DNA from: Symbiodinium natans
Taxonomy: Eukaryota > Sar > Dinophyceae > Suessiales > Symbiodiniaceae
DNA: 64,000 bases
NCBI GenBank assembly: GCA_905221605.1
Contig: CAJNDS010002501.1
Span: forward strand, 113,501-177,500
Reading direction: 5' to 3'
Shown: positions 36,661 through 49,060 of the stretch, piece by piece
Position numbering within the stretch: the first letter of the stretch is position 1
How the letters are laid out: each line of letters starts with the position of its first letter
The notes under the pieces: model-generated
The model's database searches: none
Seen by the model: only the letters and a program-made list of their open reading frames with translations
Told to the model about the DNA's origin: nothing
Made by a program: the position numbers and the translations under genes

Positions 36661-38350
36661 CTTCCCTTTAGAGGGACGAAAGCAGGGACCCTGATAAGGC
36701 ACCTTACGGCTACTATGGGGTAATGTAGGGGCTACTTCCGTATAAGGGGACTATGTAAGGAATATAGAACCCCAGGGGAATAAGCTGAAGGGTCCCTTCT
36801 AGGGTCCCTTTACCCCCCAAAGCTGGTACCCTTGGGTTTGGGGACCCTTTTCAAAGGTTTTTTAAAGAGATATAAGTGCCACATTAGGAGTGTACTAAGG
36901 GTGACCTTTCTGGGTAGCCATAACACGTGGAATGGCGGCGGAGCGATACCATGAGCTCTTGTTGGCTGAGGTTTGGGGGTTCGGGTTACAGCGAAGAATG
37001 CAACCCTAGGCTTACGAGGAGGCCTGAGGGAAGCCTGCCGGTAGGACTGCCCTGTGGGTGGGCTACCCGTAGGCCTACGTGGAAGGCCTGTGGGTAGGCT
37101 ACCCGTAGGGCTACTAGCAGGCTTGTGGGTAGGCTACCCGTAGGCTGTACCGGTAGGCTACCCTAGGCCCTACCCTAATACCCTGAACCCGAACCAAAAC
37201 CCTCAACCGTAAACCCCAAAACCGGGGGGCCCAGTGAGAAGTTGGGCATCCATCGGATGTGTGGTGACCGCATCGGACTCATGCACGACCATTTTTTGCC
37301 ACCCGACCGAGGGGTTCTGCATCAGCAGGTAGGGTTCCTAAACCCTGAACCCTAAACAGTAAAACCCTAAACCCTAAACCCTAAACCATAAACCCTAACC
37401 CTAAACCCCAAACCCTAAACCCTTTTTGTTTTGCCTTTCGTTTCGGGGGTTTCTGGGTTTCGGGAAATTATACAGCTCTAGAGCTTGCTCCCAGGAGAAG
37501 CCATAAACCCTAACCCTGGGACTCGCAGTGTACGAACAATGCCATGCTTTGGGGTTTAGGGTTTAGGGTTTAGGGTTTAGGGCTTAAGGTTTAGGGTTTA
37601 AGGCTGCTAGACCCAAGAGTAACCTAGGCATAAAAAGGGTGCCCTTTTTGTTGTAGACGGGATTAATTATGAGGTACCCGAAACCCGAAAAAAGGGAACA
37701 AGGGCCTACCCCGGGTCCTAGTGGGGGTCTACTGTCAATCATGCCTGCTCTGTGTCGTTGGGATGTTCTGGATTGAGCCCTAACACTAACCCAAAGCCCA
37801 CAACTCCCAAACCCTAAGCCGCCACAACAGCCCTAAGAGCCTAATTCCACAAAGCCAAACCCGACACTCTTCACCCTGAGCGCCCTTGAAGCCTAATGAG
37901 GTGAGGGTTTAGCCCTAGACCCTAAACCCTAAACCCCAAACCCTAAGCCCTAAACCCGCAAAACACCTCGATGTCGGAGTGGAGGCGGCACGCATCTGCA
38001 AGGTGGTCCAAGCCTTCTGCTTCAGGGTTTCGGGCTAGGGGTTTAGGGTTTAGGGTTTGGGGTTTGGGGTTTGGGGTTTGGGGTTTAGGGTTTAGGGTGT
38101 AGGGTTCAGGGTTAGGGGTCTAGGGCTTATAGATGTTCGGGTGCCGACTGCAGGGCAGGTTCAGGGATCCCCTCCCCAAAATGTCCGCTCGTCCCTACCG
38201 ACCCCATTCTCCCCAATGTACATGAAGGGTTTAGGAGCTTAGGGTTTTAATTTAGGGTTCTGAACTCACAACTCCGAATATGCCTCGCGGAAAGATCCTT
38301 GAACAAGGATGCGGACTATTAGAGTTTGGGGTCAATTGGCGCAGTACAAA
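36661..38350. repeat. Host spacer with short telomeric arrays
   Basis: 36690-37190 is mostly unique, with a GGCTACCCGTAGG repeat at 37060-37160. CCCTAAA lies at 37360-37425 and 37920-37960; TTTAGGG at 37550-37612 and 38036-38105. A related repeat with ends CTAGACCC and GGGTCCTAG lies at 37608-37722. No gene seen. Confidence 0.7.
37608..37722. repeat. Repeat family A-related, copy 1 (ends CTAGACCC/GGGTCCTAG)
   Basis: CTAGACCCAAGAGTAACCTA at the left and CCCCGGGTCCTAG at the right, with AAGGGTGCCCTTTTTG inside. Related copies lie at 48879-48985 and 61739-61975. Confidence 0.6.
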
Positions 38351-38850
38351 ACCTACTTGGAGGTTCATGGTACTTATTAACCAATTATACCTGTACGTAT
38401 TACTGTACTTATAACCAGATTAGGGCACTCATGTAGGAGTACAGTAGCCCCCCACCCCCCCCTCAACCCTAAATCCTAAACCTTCAACCGTAAACCCTAG
38501 GTGAAACCATTTTGGGTTTTGGGGGGCCCTTTTAATAGATACCCTGAGGGAGTACAAGGGCCATATTAGAAGTTTGTTAAGGGGACCCATTTTAAGGATC
38601 CGAAAAAAAATAAATAAGGGCCAGATTAGAAGTACTGTACTTTAAGGGGACCCTGTTTAAAGATCCCCTATGAGAGGATGTGAATTAAGGGACACATTAG
38701 ATGTGTATTAAGGGGACCCTTATTAAAGATCCCCTAAGAGAACATGAGGGCCATATTAAAAGTATATTCAGGAGACCCGGGATGTTCAAAGAGCCCTCCC
38801 AAGCGCTAGGTGCTGGGTTCAGGGGTTCAGGGTCTAGGGTTTAGAGTTCA
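38351..38850. repeat. Family B fragment and a ~75-bp tandem repeat
   Basis: 38352-38450 is a partial family B copy (CCTACTTGGAGGTTCATGG). From about 38540 to 38790 a unit with GGGCCATATTAGAAGT, TTAAGGGGACCC and AAAGATCCCCTA repeats about four times with divergence. No gene seen. Confidence 0.65.
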
Positions 38851-40394
38851 GGGTTTGATGTTTCGGGCATTGTTACGTCTAGGGTTTAGGGTTTAGGGTT
38901 TAGGGTTTAGGGTTTGGGGTTTAGGGTTTAGGGTTTAGGGTTTAAGGTTTAGGGTTTAGGGTTTAGGGTTTAGGGTTTAGGGTTTAGGGTTTAGCGTGTA
39001 GGGTGTAGGGTTTAGGGTTTAGGGTTTAGCGTGTAGGGTGTAGGGTTTAGGGTTTAGGTTTGCAGCGTTTAGAGTTATAGGTTCAGGGAAGGCCTGGAAC
39101 ACGTCTTAGTTGTCCAGTAACCTGGGGGAACTAAAGGTTAAAGGTTACCTACTTCTCAACTAAGACGTACAAATGCCGAGGATCCCCCCAGGTCCACGTC
39201 CGCGAAGTGATGGCAAACATGGAAGCGCCACATCTGCGAGTAAGCTTGAGCACTCCTCTTCCTGGGGCTTCAGGATGTGGGGCGGATTACCCTAAACCCT
39301 AAACCCGAACCCCCTTGCAAGATCCCATTCAGGAATGCAGGGGCCATATTGGGAGTAAAGTGAGGGCAGCCTGTCGTGGGGACAACCTTATGTAGGGGTA
39401 CGAGCTTGGATTCCGTGCGGTTTGGGGTCCAGACCTACTATTTGTAGGTGACTTTTATAAGAGGGTTTAGGGTTTAGGGTTTAGGGATTAGGGTGCCCAT
39501 GGGTACCCCTTACGGGATTCTCTGGCAGCCTACAGCAAAAAGCTGGGTTTTACGCTCACGCAAGGTGTGGTTTGACCGAAGCTACCCAAAATACCACTGC
39601 ACAACAAACATGCCACTAGACTTCCCTAAGCCCCCACAACAATCCACCGGAAACCCCTTTAAGGGATCATAGGGCTTAGTAGCTTGCCCCCCCCCCCCCC
39701 CCCCCCCCCCGCAAATCACGTTGCAGGCAAGCTTCTTGCTGGGCCAGTACGTTTCCGAGGTCGCACCGCACGTCTCCGTCTCCTCTTGGCCCTGCATTTT
39801 TGTTGGCTTGCGGCCGGGGGAAAGGGGATCATTATAGGAAGCTCCCTAAACCCTAAACGCCTAAAGCCTAAAGCCTAAAGCCTAAACCCTAAACCCTAAA
39901 CCCTAAACCCTAAACCCTAAGCCCTCCTACGTTGACCGGCTGAAGGTTCTGGGCCTCGCACGTCGGAAGAGCAAGGCCCGACGACTCAACTTTAGACCCT
40001 CAACCCCCCAAGCCCTCTAAGGCAATCTTCAGGTCAGAGCAGCCCTACTCTCTGAACCCTAAACCCTAAACCCTAAACCCTAAACCCTGAACCCTAAACC
40101 CTAAACCCTAAACCCTAAACCCTAAACCCTAAACCCTAAACCCTAAACCCTAAACCCTCAACCCTCAACCCTAAACCCTAAACCCTAAACCCCAAGCAAG
40201 TTTGCCCAAGCTTTGAAATGCTGACTTGCCTCGTGCTGCCAGCGCCAGAGGTAAGCGCGACCGCTGCAGGAGCTAAGGGTGCAGTACTCCTTGAGGGTTT
40301 AGGGTTTAGGGTTTGGGGTTTGGGGTTTGGGGTTTGGGGTTCAGGCTTTAGAAAGGCCCCCGCAACCCTAAGCCAGGGTTTGCAGCAGGGGCTG

Positions 40395-40437
<43 letters not shown>

Positions 40438-40550
40438 AGGGGGTTCGTAGGCTTCACCCCCAAGAACTGGCAGGTATGCCACCTATCCTTTGAGGTCTAT
40501 GGGCAAACATTGTTTAGGGTTTAGGGCTTAGGGCTTAGGGTTTAGGGTTT
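38851..40550. repeat. Telomeric arrays and long homopolymers
   Basis: TTTAGGG lies at 38880-39055, CCCTAAA at 39875-39920 and 40055-40195, TTTAGGG at 40295-40340 and 40512-40565. A run of 24 C is at 39687-39710 and a run of 39 G at 40397-40435. The proline- and glycine-rich frames here come from these runs and are not genes. Confidence 0.8.
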
Positions 40551-41200
40551 AGGGTTTAGGGTTCAGGGTTTCATGACGAAATGCTAACAACCCGAGCCCT
40601 GCACTCAACGCCAAGTTTAGGGCAAGCTCTGCAAGGCAGGCTGCACTTGCCTTTTCACTTGTTCAGACCTCTTTCAGCCCTACACCTGTACACCTTGAAG
40701 CCGGAAAAGCAACCACAATGCCCTAAAAGCCCTGTAGCCCCTCATCGGAAACCCATACCCTAAACGTAAACCTTTCAAAAACCCGAGGAAGCACTACACA
40801 TCCTGGAGTCCTAAACCCCTGAACCCCTGAACCCCTAGACCCCTAAATCCCTAAACCCCTAAACCCTTAAACCCTTAAAGCCCTAAAGCCCTAAACCCCT
40901 AAACCCCTAAACCCCTAAACTTCCAAAACCCCTAAACTTACAAAACCCCTAAACCTTCAAAACCCCTAAACCCCTAAACCCCTAAACTTCCAAAACCCCT
41001 AAACCCCTGAACCCCTGAACCCCCTAAACCCCCTCAACCCCCTAAACCCCCTAAACTTCCAAAACCCCTGAACCCCTAGACCCTAAAGCCCTAAACCCCT
41101 AAACCCCTGAACCCCTAAACTTCCTGAACCCCTACCTAAACCCTAAACCCCAAACCCCAAACCCCAAACCCTAAAGCCTTGCAGTCCTCCTGGGCATTCA
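40551..41200. repeat. Expanded 8-bp telomere-variant array
   Basis: 40800-41150 is dominated by ACCCCTAA and ACCCCTGA units mixed with CTTCCAAA, an 8-bp variant of the telomeric unit. 40566-40799 is apparently unique, with one frame (40581-40763) that shows no domain. Confidence 0.8.
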
Positions 41201-42110
41201 GTCGGTCGAGGACGTCGATGATGGGTGCGTCCCAGGTGCCCTTCGAGCTCTTGTCGCTCCTGAGTTTCCGGGTTTAGGGTTTAGGGTTTGGGGTTTGGGG
41301 TTTAGGGTTTAGGGTTTAGGGTTTGGGAATTTAGGGTGTAGGGTTTCGGAATTTCGGGTTTAGGGTTTAGGGTTTGGGGTTGAGGGTTTCGGGATAGGGG
41401 TTTGGGACTTCGGGTTGGAGGCTGAGGGTTGAAGGCGTAGGCTGGATTCTATGCCCTGACCCTAAACCTTAAAACCGAAATCCGAGAAAGAATAAAATAA
41501 TCAACAACATATACAGTAACTACATACATACACATATATATTTATATGTATGTATTGTATGTGTAAATCAAAAAATATACATGTGTGTGTCTATATGTAT
41601 ATGCATATCTATATGTATATATATATGGATGCATATATATATATACATATGTATAAAGATAGGGCCTCTTGGATTTTGGAGGGTTTTTTTTTGGGGGGGT
41701 GAGGGCTTGAATTTGTCCTTAAAGACAAGCTCGAAGTTCACCTGGGAGGCTATGGCAAAAGCCAGGTTTCTTGAAATTAAGTTATAGGGTTTAGGGTTCA
41801 AGTTCAACCTTCAACCCTGCCCCCTTCCCGGAACCCTATCCTACATCCTAGGCCCGAAACCCTAAACCCTAAACCCTAAACCCTAAACCCTAAACCCTAA
41901 ACCCTAAACCCTAAACCCCATCAGGGCTTGAAAGCCCGAAGCCCGACGCAATCTTCAGCTTCAGGATTTAGGGCTAGGGTCCGAGGGTGTAGGGTCCAAA
42001 GGTTTCGAGTCCAAGGGTTGGGGTTTAGGGTTTAGGGTTCTGGGTGGGTGACTTGGCTGCACTATGCTGCACTCAGGAGGGTAGCTATAAATTAAACTTT
42101 TAGCTGCCTT
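41201..42110. repeat. Telomeric arrays and an AT microsatellite
   Basis: TTTAGGG/TTTGGGG lie at 41270-41400 and CCCTAAA at 41858-41920. 41500-41665 is an AT-rich microsatellite dominated by TATATG and ACATAT. The frames with repeated Ile-His/Ile-Cys residues at 41568-41807 are translations of it. Confidence 0.8.
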
Positions 42111-42660
42111 ACTAAGAAACCCAATAAACCCAAAAAAGGTAAGGATCTAAAGTTACGGTAAAGTACCACAAAGGTGAGTGAGTGAGTGTGCTGCGTTCTC
42201 TCGTCTTGCTGAGCTTGCTGGCGCCACTTTGGCCCGCGGCCTCAGCACCGGCGCGCCGCCTTGGGCGGCGGTTGCGGCGCCGGCGCGCTGCCTTGGGCGG
42301 CGGCCGCGGCACAGCCGCTGGCGCCTTGGGCGGCGGCCGCGGCACAGCCGCTGGCGCCGCAGGCGGCCGGCGCAGGGTTCCCCTCCATGGCGCAAAGCAG
42401 ACACTCTGTGCGTCGGCGGGCGCATGGCTGCGGCCGGCGTCCCTGTGCTGTTGGCGAGTCCATGGACAATGCTGCCGGACGCTGCTCGCAGTGGATTCAT
42501 GGAGGTCCTGGGGTTGGCGCTACCATGCCTTCGGCGAGGTCCCACGGTTGGGCCGCGATCTCTACCCTGAGGATGTTGCACAGGCAGTTTTCGTGGGGTC
42601 TAAGGGTGCAAGGGCACTTATCACCCCACTTATAACTCTACTTAGAACTTAGAAGCCCCC
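42111..42660. other. GC-rich segment with an Ala/Arg-coding tandem repeat
   Basis: 42240-42365 contains two to three copies of a ~36-bp unit (CGCCTTGGGCGGCGGCCGCG then GCACAGCCGCTGG). One plus-strand frame (42182-42652) starts with a hydrophobic, signal-peptide-like stretch (LRSLVLLSLLAPLWPAASA) but from GTG, not ATG. CAAAG before GTGAGTGAG looks like a splice donor. A real secreted-protein exon is possible, but four frames are open because of composition. A fragment of family B follows at 42610-42690. Confidence 0.35.
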
Positions 42661-43650
42661 TCATTAAGTCATCTAAGCAGGGCAAAGGTAGACTTATAAT
42701 CTGGGGTTTTATATATCCATGATTCTCCAAGTTGCGAGTCAGGGTCCCATGTTCCGGGCTAAAGGTTCAAGGGCTTGGGTGCACGCCAGGGCTCTTGCCA
42801 TGGAGGATGTCACGCTTCTCCTGGGCATAAAGTTTGGGGGTTAGCGCTTTTAGTGCTAAGGCCTTAGGGTTGAGAATTTCAGCACAGCGTGATGTGGCTA
42901 AGGATCAGATTCAGTCTAGGGACGTCCGTCCTTCAACTCACCACCCCGAAAGCCTAATTAAGTTCCTTTGAATAGCTGTTTGGTTAAGCCTTAACAGAGG
43001 CTGTTAGGGTTTAGGCTTTAGGGTTTAGGGTTTCAGGGTTTATGGTTTAGGGTTCTCTCAGACTACTTTTGAGGATTGAGGGTTTCGGTTGCTCGGCTTG
43101 CGCTCGGGGTTCCAACAGGTCAAAACGAATTTGGCGACTCTCACGGCTCGCGAGAAAAGGCCACCCGGTTGTACTGAACTCGATCCGATAAAGAATCATG
43201 GATATCCCAGTTAAAAATACGGTAGATACACCTAACCTGCCCCGGTAGGCTGGACATCTATGCCGGGTGCACGGCATGATTTTCAGTTCTTTGGAGGCAC
43301 GAGGACCTCAACTATGGCGCCTCCTCGAAGCTCGGAATTATCGAAATCTTCCCTAAGCCCTAAGCCCTAAACCCTAAAACATAAACCCTAAACCCTAAAC
43401 CCTAAACCCTAAACCCTAAACCCTAAACCCTAAACCCTAAACCCTAAACCCTAAACCCTAAACCCAAGTGAGGTGGAGGGGGCAATGACGGTTCCGGAGT
43501 TCCCTTGCGAAGCCGGGAGGGATGATGGCGCCTTAGGCTATCTTTAGGGTTTAGGGTTTAGGGATTTTTTTCGGGTTTAGGATTTAGAGCTTAGTTTTTT
43601 TGTTTTAATAGGGTTTAGGGTTTAGGGCTTAGGGCTTAGGGTTTAGGGGT
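42661..43650. other. Host spacer, mostly unique
   Basis: CCCTAAA units lie at 43370-43465, with short TTTAGGG runs at 43005-43060, 43540-43562 and 43610-43648. The minus-strand frame at 43047-43277 (ILYRIEFSTTGWPFLASRES) has a somewhat coding-like composition, but no family or start is supported. Confidence 0.6.
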
Positions 43651-43868
43651 TACTTGGAGGTCCATGGTACTTCTTAACCAATTTACAACTGTACTTAGAA
43701 CTGGACTCATAAGCCCGTTGAGTGCCCTAATATGGTTGCAAGTACAGTTAGAAGTACAGTCATAAGTGTACTTACAACCATACTAGGGCACTTAAGGGGC
43801 TTCTGGACTTCTAAGTGGGTTATAAGTACAGTTCCACTTGGTTAATAAGTACCATGAACCTCCAAGTA
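43651..43868. repeat. MITE-like repeat family B, most complete copy
   Basis: About 218 bp and palindromic: the left end TACTTGGAGGTCCATGGTAC and right end GTACCATGAACCTCCAAGTA are inverted repeats, and the inner arms (ACAACTGTACTTA, then AGTACAGTTCCACTTGG) continue the symmetry. The centre carries AGTGCCCTAATATGGTTG and its complement. It encodes nothing. Other copies lie at 7915, 36298, 38352, 48071 and 49283. Confidence 0.8.
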
Positions 43869-45790
43869 GGCCCTGTCCCCGCAGGTGCCCCTTAAGCAGT
43901 CACTCAATCGCTGCCTTCCTCGTAGCTTAGGGCCTAGGGTCGCGAAGGCCTATCATTTCGACCTGAATAAACCCTCAGCCCCAAGAGCAGCCAGTGAACC
44001 GAACCCATAAACCCTATATAAACCCTAAACCCTAAACTTTAGGCCCTGAACCCTAAACCCTAAACCCTAAACCCTAAACCCTAAACCCTAAACCCTAAGC
44101 TGAAGACCCCAAAACCTGAATAAGCCCTCAGCCCCAAGAGCAGCCAGTGAATGTTTTTGCCGTTCCCGAACCCCTAAACCCTAAACCCTAAACCCTAAAC
44201 CCTAAACCCTATAAACCCTATAAACCCTAAACCTCCTGCCGAGTGTCGAAGGCGAACCTGTCAGCGGCAATCGAAGGCGTCTTCCCACAGCAGCGGCGGC
44301 CCTTGGTGTGCTGGGGATGTGGGGTCTGCATGCATGTCCACTAGGGTTTAGGATTAGGGTTTAGGGTTTAGGGTTTAGGGTTTAGGGTCAACCTCAATAT
44401 TACTTGGGCCGAAGTACTGTAACGCCCAAATATGCTCTATTTAGGCACATGCAATCTCAGGGCTTGAGCACTGAAATCCTAACCGCTCCAATCCTAAACA
44501 CTAAACCCTAAACCCTAAACCCGAAACCCGAAACCTTACACCCCCAACACAAAGTGTTTTGGGCACCTCATTCCCTCGTCACCTGCTCTCAGAAAAGCCC
44601 TTCACAGCCTTGGCGTCCAGGACTGCTTTTGAGCTCGGAGAAATGAAGGCTTAGGGTTTAGGGTTTAGGGTTTTGAGAGTTTAGAAGGTTTTAAGGGTTT
44701 GAGGGTTTTGAAGGTTCTGAGGGTTTAGGGTTGAAAGGGTCTTCGTTGTCGAACCGGCTTTTGCTCATGTCGGGTACGACCCTGTCGCATTCCGAAAAAC
44801 AACCGCGTGGGCAAGTGGGCAAGTCATCACCCAAGCCCTAAACCCTAACCAGGTTCAGATCCTGCCGTGCTTAGGACATCCTAGGGGACTGTAGACCCTT
44901 AATTCGCCACAACCCCCCAAACAAATAAAGTGCAAAAAACAAGGAAATTCCAAACAACAACCTGAGCGCAAAAGGCCCAAACCTCTGAAGGCAGTAATAT
45001 AGGGGCCTTAATAATTAGAATAGAGTTTTGGGGGCTACAAAAGCAACTACACAGTGACCATATGGGGATACCATTAGTAATGATTCCGACCCCTTTAGTA
45101 AGCCCCGCAAACCCCAAGCCCTAAACCCTAAACCCTAAACCCTAAACCCTAAACCCTAAACCCCAAACCCTAAACCCTAAACCCCTTCTTCGAATGACCA
45201 GCCTGAAGCTGAGCGCTCGCAGCAAGCGCAAGTCGCTTCATGGCGCCGTGGCTTGGGGTCTGGGGTTTAGGGTTTAGAGGGTTTGTAGGGTTAAGGGTTT
45301 GGGGTTTTAGGGTTTAGGGTTTAGGGTTTAGGGTTTGGGGGGTTTATTAGGGTCTGAGGGTTTAGAGGGTTTTTTTGGGTGTGTAGGGTTTATAGTGTTT
45401 ATAGGGTCTATAGGGTTTATAGGGTTTGTAGGTTTTATGAGTTTTTTTCGGGTTTATAGGGCTTATAGGGATAGGGCTATAGGGGTTTAAGGGTTTAGGG
45501 TTTAAGGGTTCAAGGGTTCAAGGGTTCAAGGGTTCAAGGGTTCAAGGGTTCAAGGGTTCAAGGGTTCAAGGGTTCAAGGGTTCAAGGGTTCAAGGGTTTA
45601 AGGGTTTAAGGGTTTAAGGATTTAAGGGATTAAGAGTTTAAGGGCTTAAGGGTTTCAGGGTTCAAGGGCTTAAGGGTTTAAGGTTTGGGGCTAGGGTTTA
45701 GGGTTTAGGGGAGTTTGGGGTTTAGGGCTAGGGTTTAGGGTTTAGGGGAGTTTGGGGTTTAGGGCTTGTAGGGCTTTCGGCGTCTTGGCT
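43869..45790. repeat. Telomeric arrays, duplicated segment and TTCAAGGG block
   Basis: CCCTAAA lies at 44040-44100, 44165-44230 and 45118-45185; TTTAGGG at 44343-44390, 45260-45340 and 45690-45760. A unique segment (CCCTCAGCCCCAAGAGCAGC) occurs at 43973-44000 and 44123-44150. A homogeneous 8-bp TTCAAGGG block fills about 45505-45598, passing into TTTAAGGG. The minus-strand frame 44899-45117 has hydrophobic stretches but no recognisable family. Confidence 0.75.
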
Positions 45791-47340
45791 TTCTGCTGCT
45801 GCAGTCGGGGGATTTGCGGCGGCCGAGGGAGCCGGAGTGTCGGGCCAGTCAGGTCTGCCATGCTGGGTTAGGGGTTTAGGGTTTAGGGTTTAGGGTTTAG
45901 GGTTTAGGGTTTAGGGTTTAGGGTTTAGGGTTTAGGGTTTAGGGTTTAGGGTTTAGGGATTAATATGTCTAACAACGAAACCCTCAACCCCGAAACCCTA
46001 AACCCGAAACCCTAAACGGCAAACCCAAACCCTAAACCGCAGCGTGCCAGGAGTAGAGCACAGCTCAAGACAACCGACAACGATGCTAATAAAATGCATT
46101 TCTTTGATACACGCAGGCTGAGGGTTAAGGGTTCAGGGTTCAGAGTTCAGGGTTTACGGTGTAGGGCTTTAGCGTTTAGGGCCTAGGCCCTAAGCCCTCC
46201 AAACCCCCAAACCCTCGTCGCCTAGACCCTGAACCCGCAACCCTAACACACTAGAACCCTAAACCTTACGACCCTAGAACCCGAAGACCCCTAAACCCTA
46301 AAACCCTCAATCCTAAATCCTGACACCCTCAACCCTCAATCTTAAACCCTGAAACCCCAACCCAAAAAACCTCAAACCTGAACACTAAAATTCTGAAACC
46401 CTAAAACCCCCAACCCTAAAACCCTCAAACCCTAAACCCTAAACCCTAAGCCCCCTCCAACATAAGGCGCGCCCCCGAGCACCCGCGAGGAGAGCAGCGA
46501 AAGCGCCGAGGGACGCGGCTGGACCCTGGCTGCCGGGGCTCCTTGGGGCGACGTCTGGTGAGGGTCCTAAACCCTAAACCCTAAACCCTAAACCCTAAAC
46601 CCCAAACCCTAAACCCCAAACCCCAAACCCTAAACCCTAAACCCTAAACCCTAAACCCTAAACCCTAAACCCTAAACCCTAAACCCTAAACCCTAGACCC
46701 TAGACCCTAGACCCTAGACCCTAACCCTAAACCCTAAACCCTAAACCGCAAACCCGAAATCCTAAACCCGTAACCCTAGACCCTAAACCGTTCAGGGTTG
46801 AAGGTGCCGTGTTTGTTGATAAGTTTTATTCAAGAAACTTCAAAGCCCCAAAATAGGGCAAAAGCGGTGGGGTTTAGGGTTTAGGGTTTAGGGTTTAGGG
46901 TTTAGGGTTTAGGGTTTAGGGTTTAGGGTTTAGGGTTTACCACTGGGCTGTCAATGCTCTTTTTGGGTGCTTCTCGGGCTTAGGGTCGACAGGGGACGAG
47001 GGGATTAGAGGGGCTGAGGGGGCCAAGGGGAGACTGCAGGTGAAAGGTAACCCTAAACCCTAAACCCTAAACCCTACACCCTACACCCTAAACCCTAAAC
47101 CCTAAACCCTAAACCCTAAACCCTAGACCCTAGACCCTAGACCCTAGACCCTAAACCCTAAACCCTAAACCTAGCCACGGGGGCTCTTGGATGGCTTTTG
47201 GGTGTTTCTGCGGCTCAGGGGTTTGGATGTCAGGATGAGGGCTGAGGGGCTGAAGAGCTTAGGCATTTAGGGTTTAGGGTTTAGGGTTTAGGGTTTAGGG
47301 TTTAGGGTTTAGGGTTTAGGGTTTAGGGTTTAGGGTTAAT
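45791..47340. repeat. Telomeric arrays
   Basis: TTTAGGG lies at 45870-45958, 46870-46938 and 47268-47335; CCCTAAA at 46568-46745 and 47048-47165, with CCCTAGA variant blocks at 46693-46722 and 47124-47150. Degenerate CCCTAAA-like sequence fills 46195-46450. No gene seen. Confidence 0.85.
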
Positions 47341-49060
47341 ACTCTAGCCCCAAAATGGCTGGCCTTTTACACATAGTAGGCTTCTTTGTCATCAAAAAGG
47401 TTGAAGCTTACCTACTCAAACCTAGGCCATTTTTGCACATAGTAGGATTCTATGTAACCTTTTGTTTCCAGGGCCTTTGAACTTGAGGATTCTTCAGGGT
47501 TTTGAATGGTGTCTAAGATTTAAGGTTTCAGGGGTGCTATCAAGGGGGTTCTAGGGGTTTGTGAGGGTTAAGGGCTTAGGTTTAGGTTTTAGGGTCTGGG
47601 CTGCTTTGGACGTTCAGGGCCTGAGCCTTTGTTGGCAGATCTGGTGTTGTTTAGGAAACAGTGCTTTACGGGCGTTGGGAATGAAGTGAGAGCTCTCTGA
47701 GGCGATGTTGGGGTCTAAGTTGAGAGACGCAAAATAAGAAACACAGAGAAACGGACAAGGAGAAACAGAGAGCATAAAGGATAACCCCAGGAAGTAGCAC
47801 AGTGCCTGCAAAGAACCCAACAGAAAAGGGACAGACCAATAATTACCCTACGGGTCCATGTACCTAACTAGGGAATACTTGGGCCTTAAAGTACCTTCTA
47901 TATAGGGACTTTGAGACCCGAGTATCTAAGCATATGGTACATAGAACCCTAAACCTAACCCCTAAACCCTAAACCCCAAACCCTCTACAATAAGGACCCT
48001 TGGGGTTATTGAGGGATAGCACCGCGCCGTCCTGCTGCTGAGGAGTGTGGCAATCTTCCGTGAGATCATGCCTCCACTTGGTACTTGCTAACCAATTACA
48101 ACTGTACTATAACCCACTTGTAAGCCCCTTAAGTGCCCTAACATGGTTATAACTGTACTTAGTTATTATCTGGTTAAGAAATATCATGAACCTCCACTGC
48201 AGGGTTGTGGTGTTCTAGGATGGCCCTTGTAAGACCCTCCAAAAGTTTTTCGGTTTCGGGTTTCGGGTTTAGGAGTTTAGGGTTTAGGGCTTAGGGTTTG
48301 GGGTTTGGGGTTTGGAGTTTAGGGTTTAGGGTTTAGAAGATGATCCTCTTAAACCCAATAAAGGAAATACGAACTGTCCCAAGGGCCTACTGAGTGTGCT
48401 TAGGGCTTCGGATGTTGAGCTTGAGGATATAGGGTAGTCAAGGGAGTTTAATGGGCGGCTCTGCTACTCAGCCCACTGTTGCCACAGTTGGACAGTCGGT
48501 GTTTACAGGGTGGGGAGCTCAGGGTTTAGGCTGGTATGTTCCCCCTTATACTAACAGTCCTTAATTGGGATTCTAGCACCCCCTATTTCTGATTTCTATG
48601 AAGGACTGTTACTGCAAGGGCGAACATCCCAAGGTTAGGCTTTGTTCAGATTTAGGGGCGTGCGCTCCCTACCAAATCCGAGGCCTGCGATGTACGTAGA
48701 GCTTCTTAGGGTCTACAGGGTTCAGGGTTTAGGGTTTCGGACTTAGCGGAGCTGGAGTAATATGCATACGGTCAGTTGCCATAAATTCTAGATTGGTTGA
48801 GTAACAAGCCTGAGGCCCAGATCCCCAAAGAAGATAAGCAACATGATTTCGAGGACGATGGCGCTTCGTTTCAACTAGACCCAAGAGTACCTGAAAATAA
48901 GAAGGGTGGCTGAAAGGGGCTTCTAAGGTAACCTAAACCCTTAATAGAGGGAACAAGGTCTTACTCTGGATCATGGTCCATGTCATTGTACCGACCAACT
49001 CCTGCTCCCCTATAGAGCCGAAAGAGCACCTGCCAAGCCGCACATTTTCAGCTCTGAGCC
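47341..49060. repeat. Host spacer with families A-related, B and C
   Basis: This is the least telomeric part of the right flank. Family C copy at 47854-47943 (GTCCATGTACC ... GGTAC). Family B copy at 48071-48199. Family A-related copy at 48879-48985. The minus-strand frame 47614-47820 starts hydrophobic (LQALCYFLGLSFMLSVSPCP) but has no supported family. Confidence 0.6.
47854..47943. repeat. Repeat family C, copy 1
   Basis: GTCCATGTACC at the left; core GAATACTTGGGCCTTAAAGT, then TATATAGGGACTTTG; ends ATGGTACATAG. Shares its core with 50963-51055. Confidence 0.65.

Noticed and set aside
39582..40493. Poly-Pro and poly-Gly frames
   Set aside because: Direct translations of the C24 and G39 homopolymers.
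41568..41807. Frames with repeated Ile-His/Ile-Cys
   Set aside because: Translations of the TATATG/ACATAT microsatellite.
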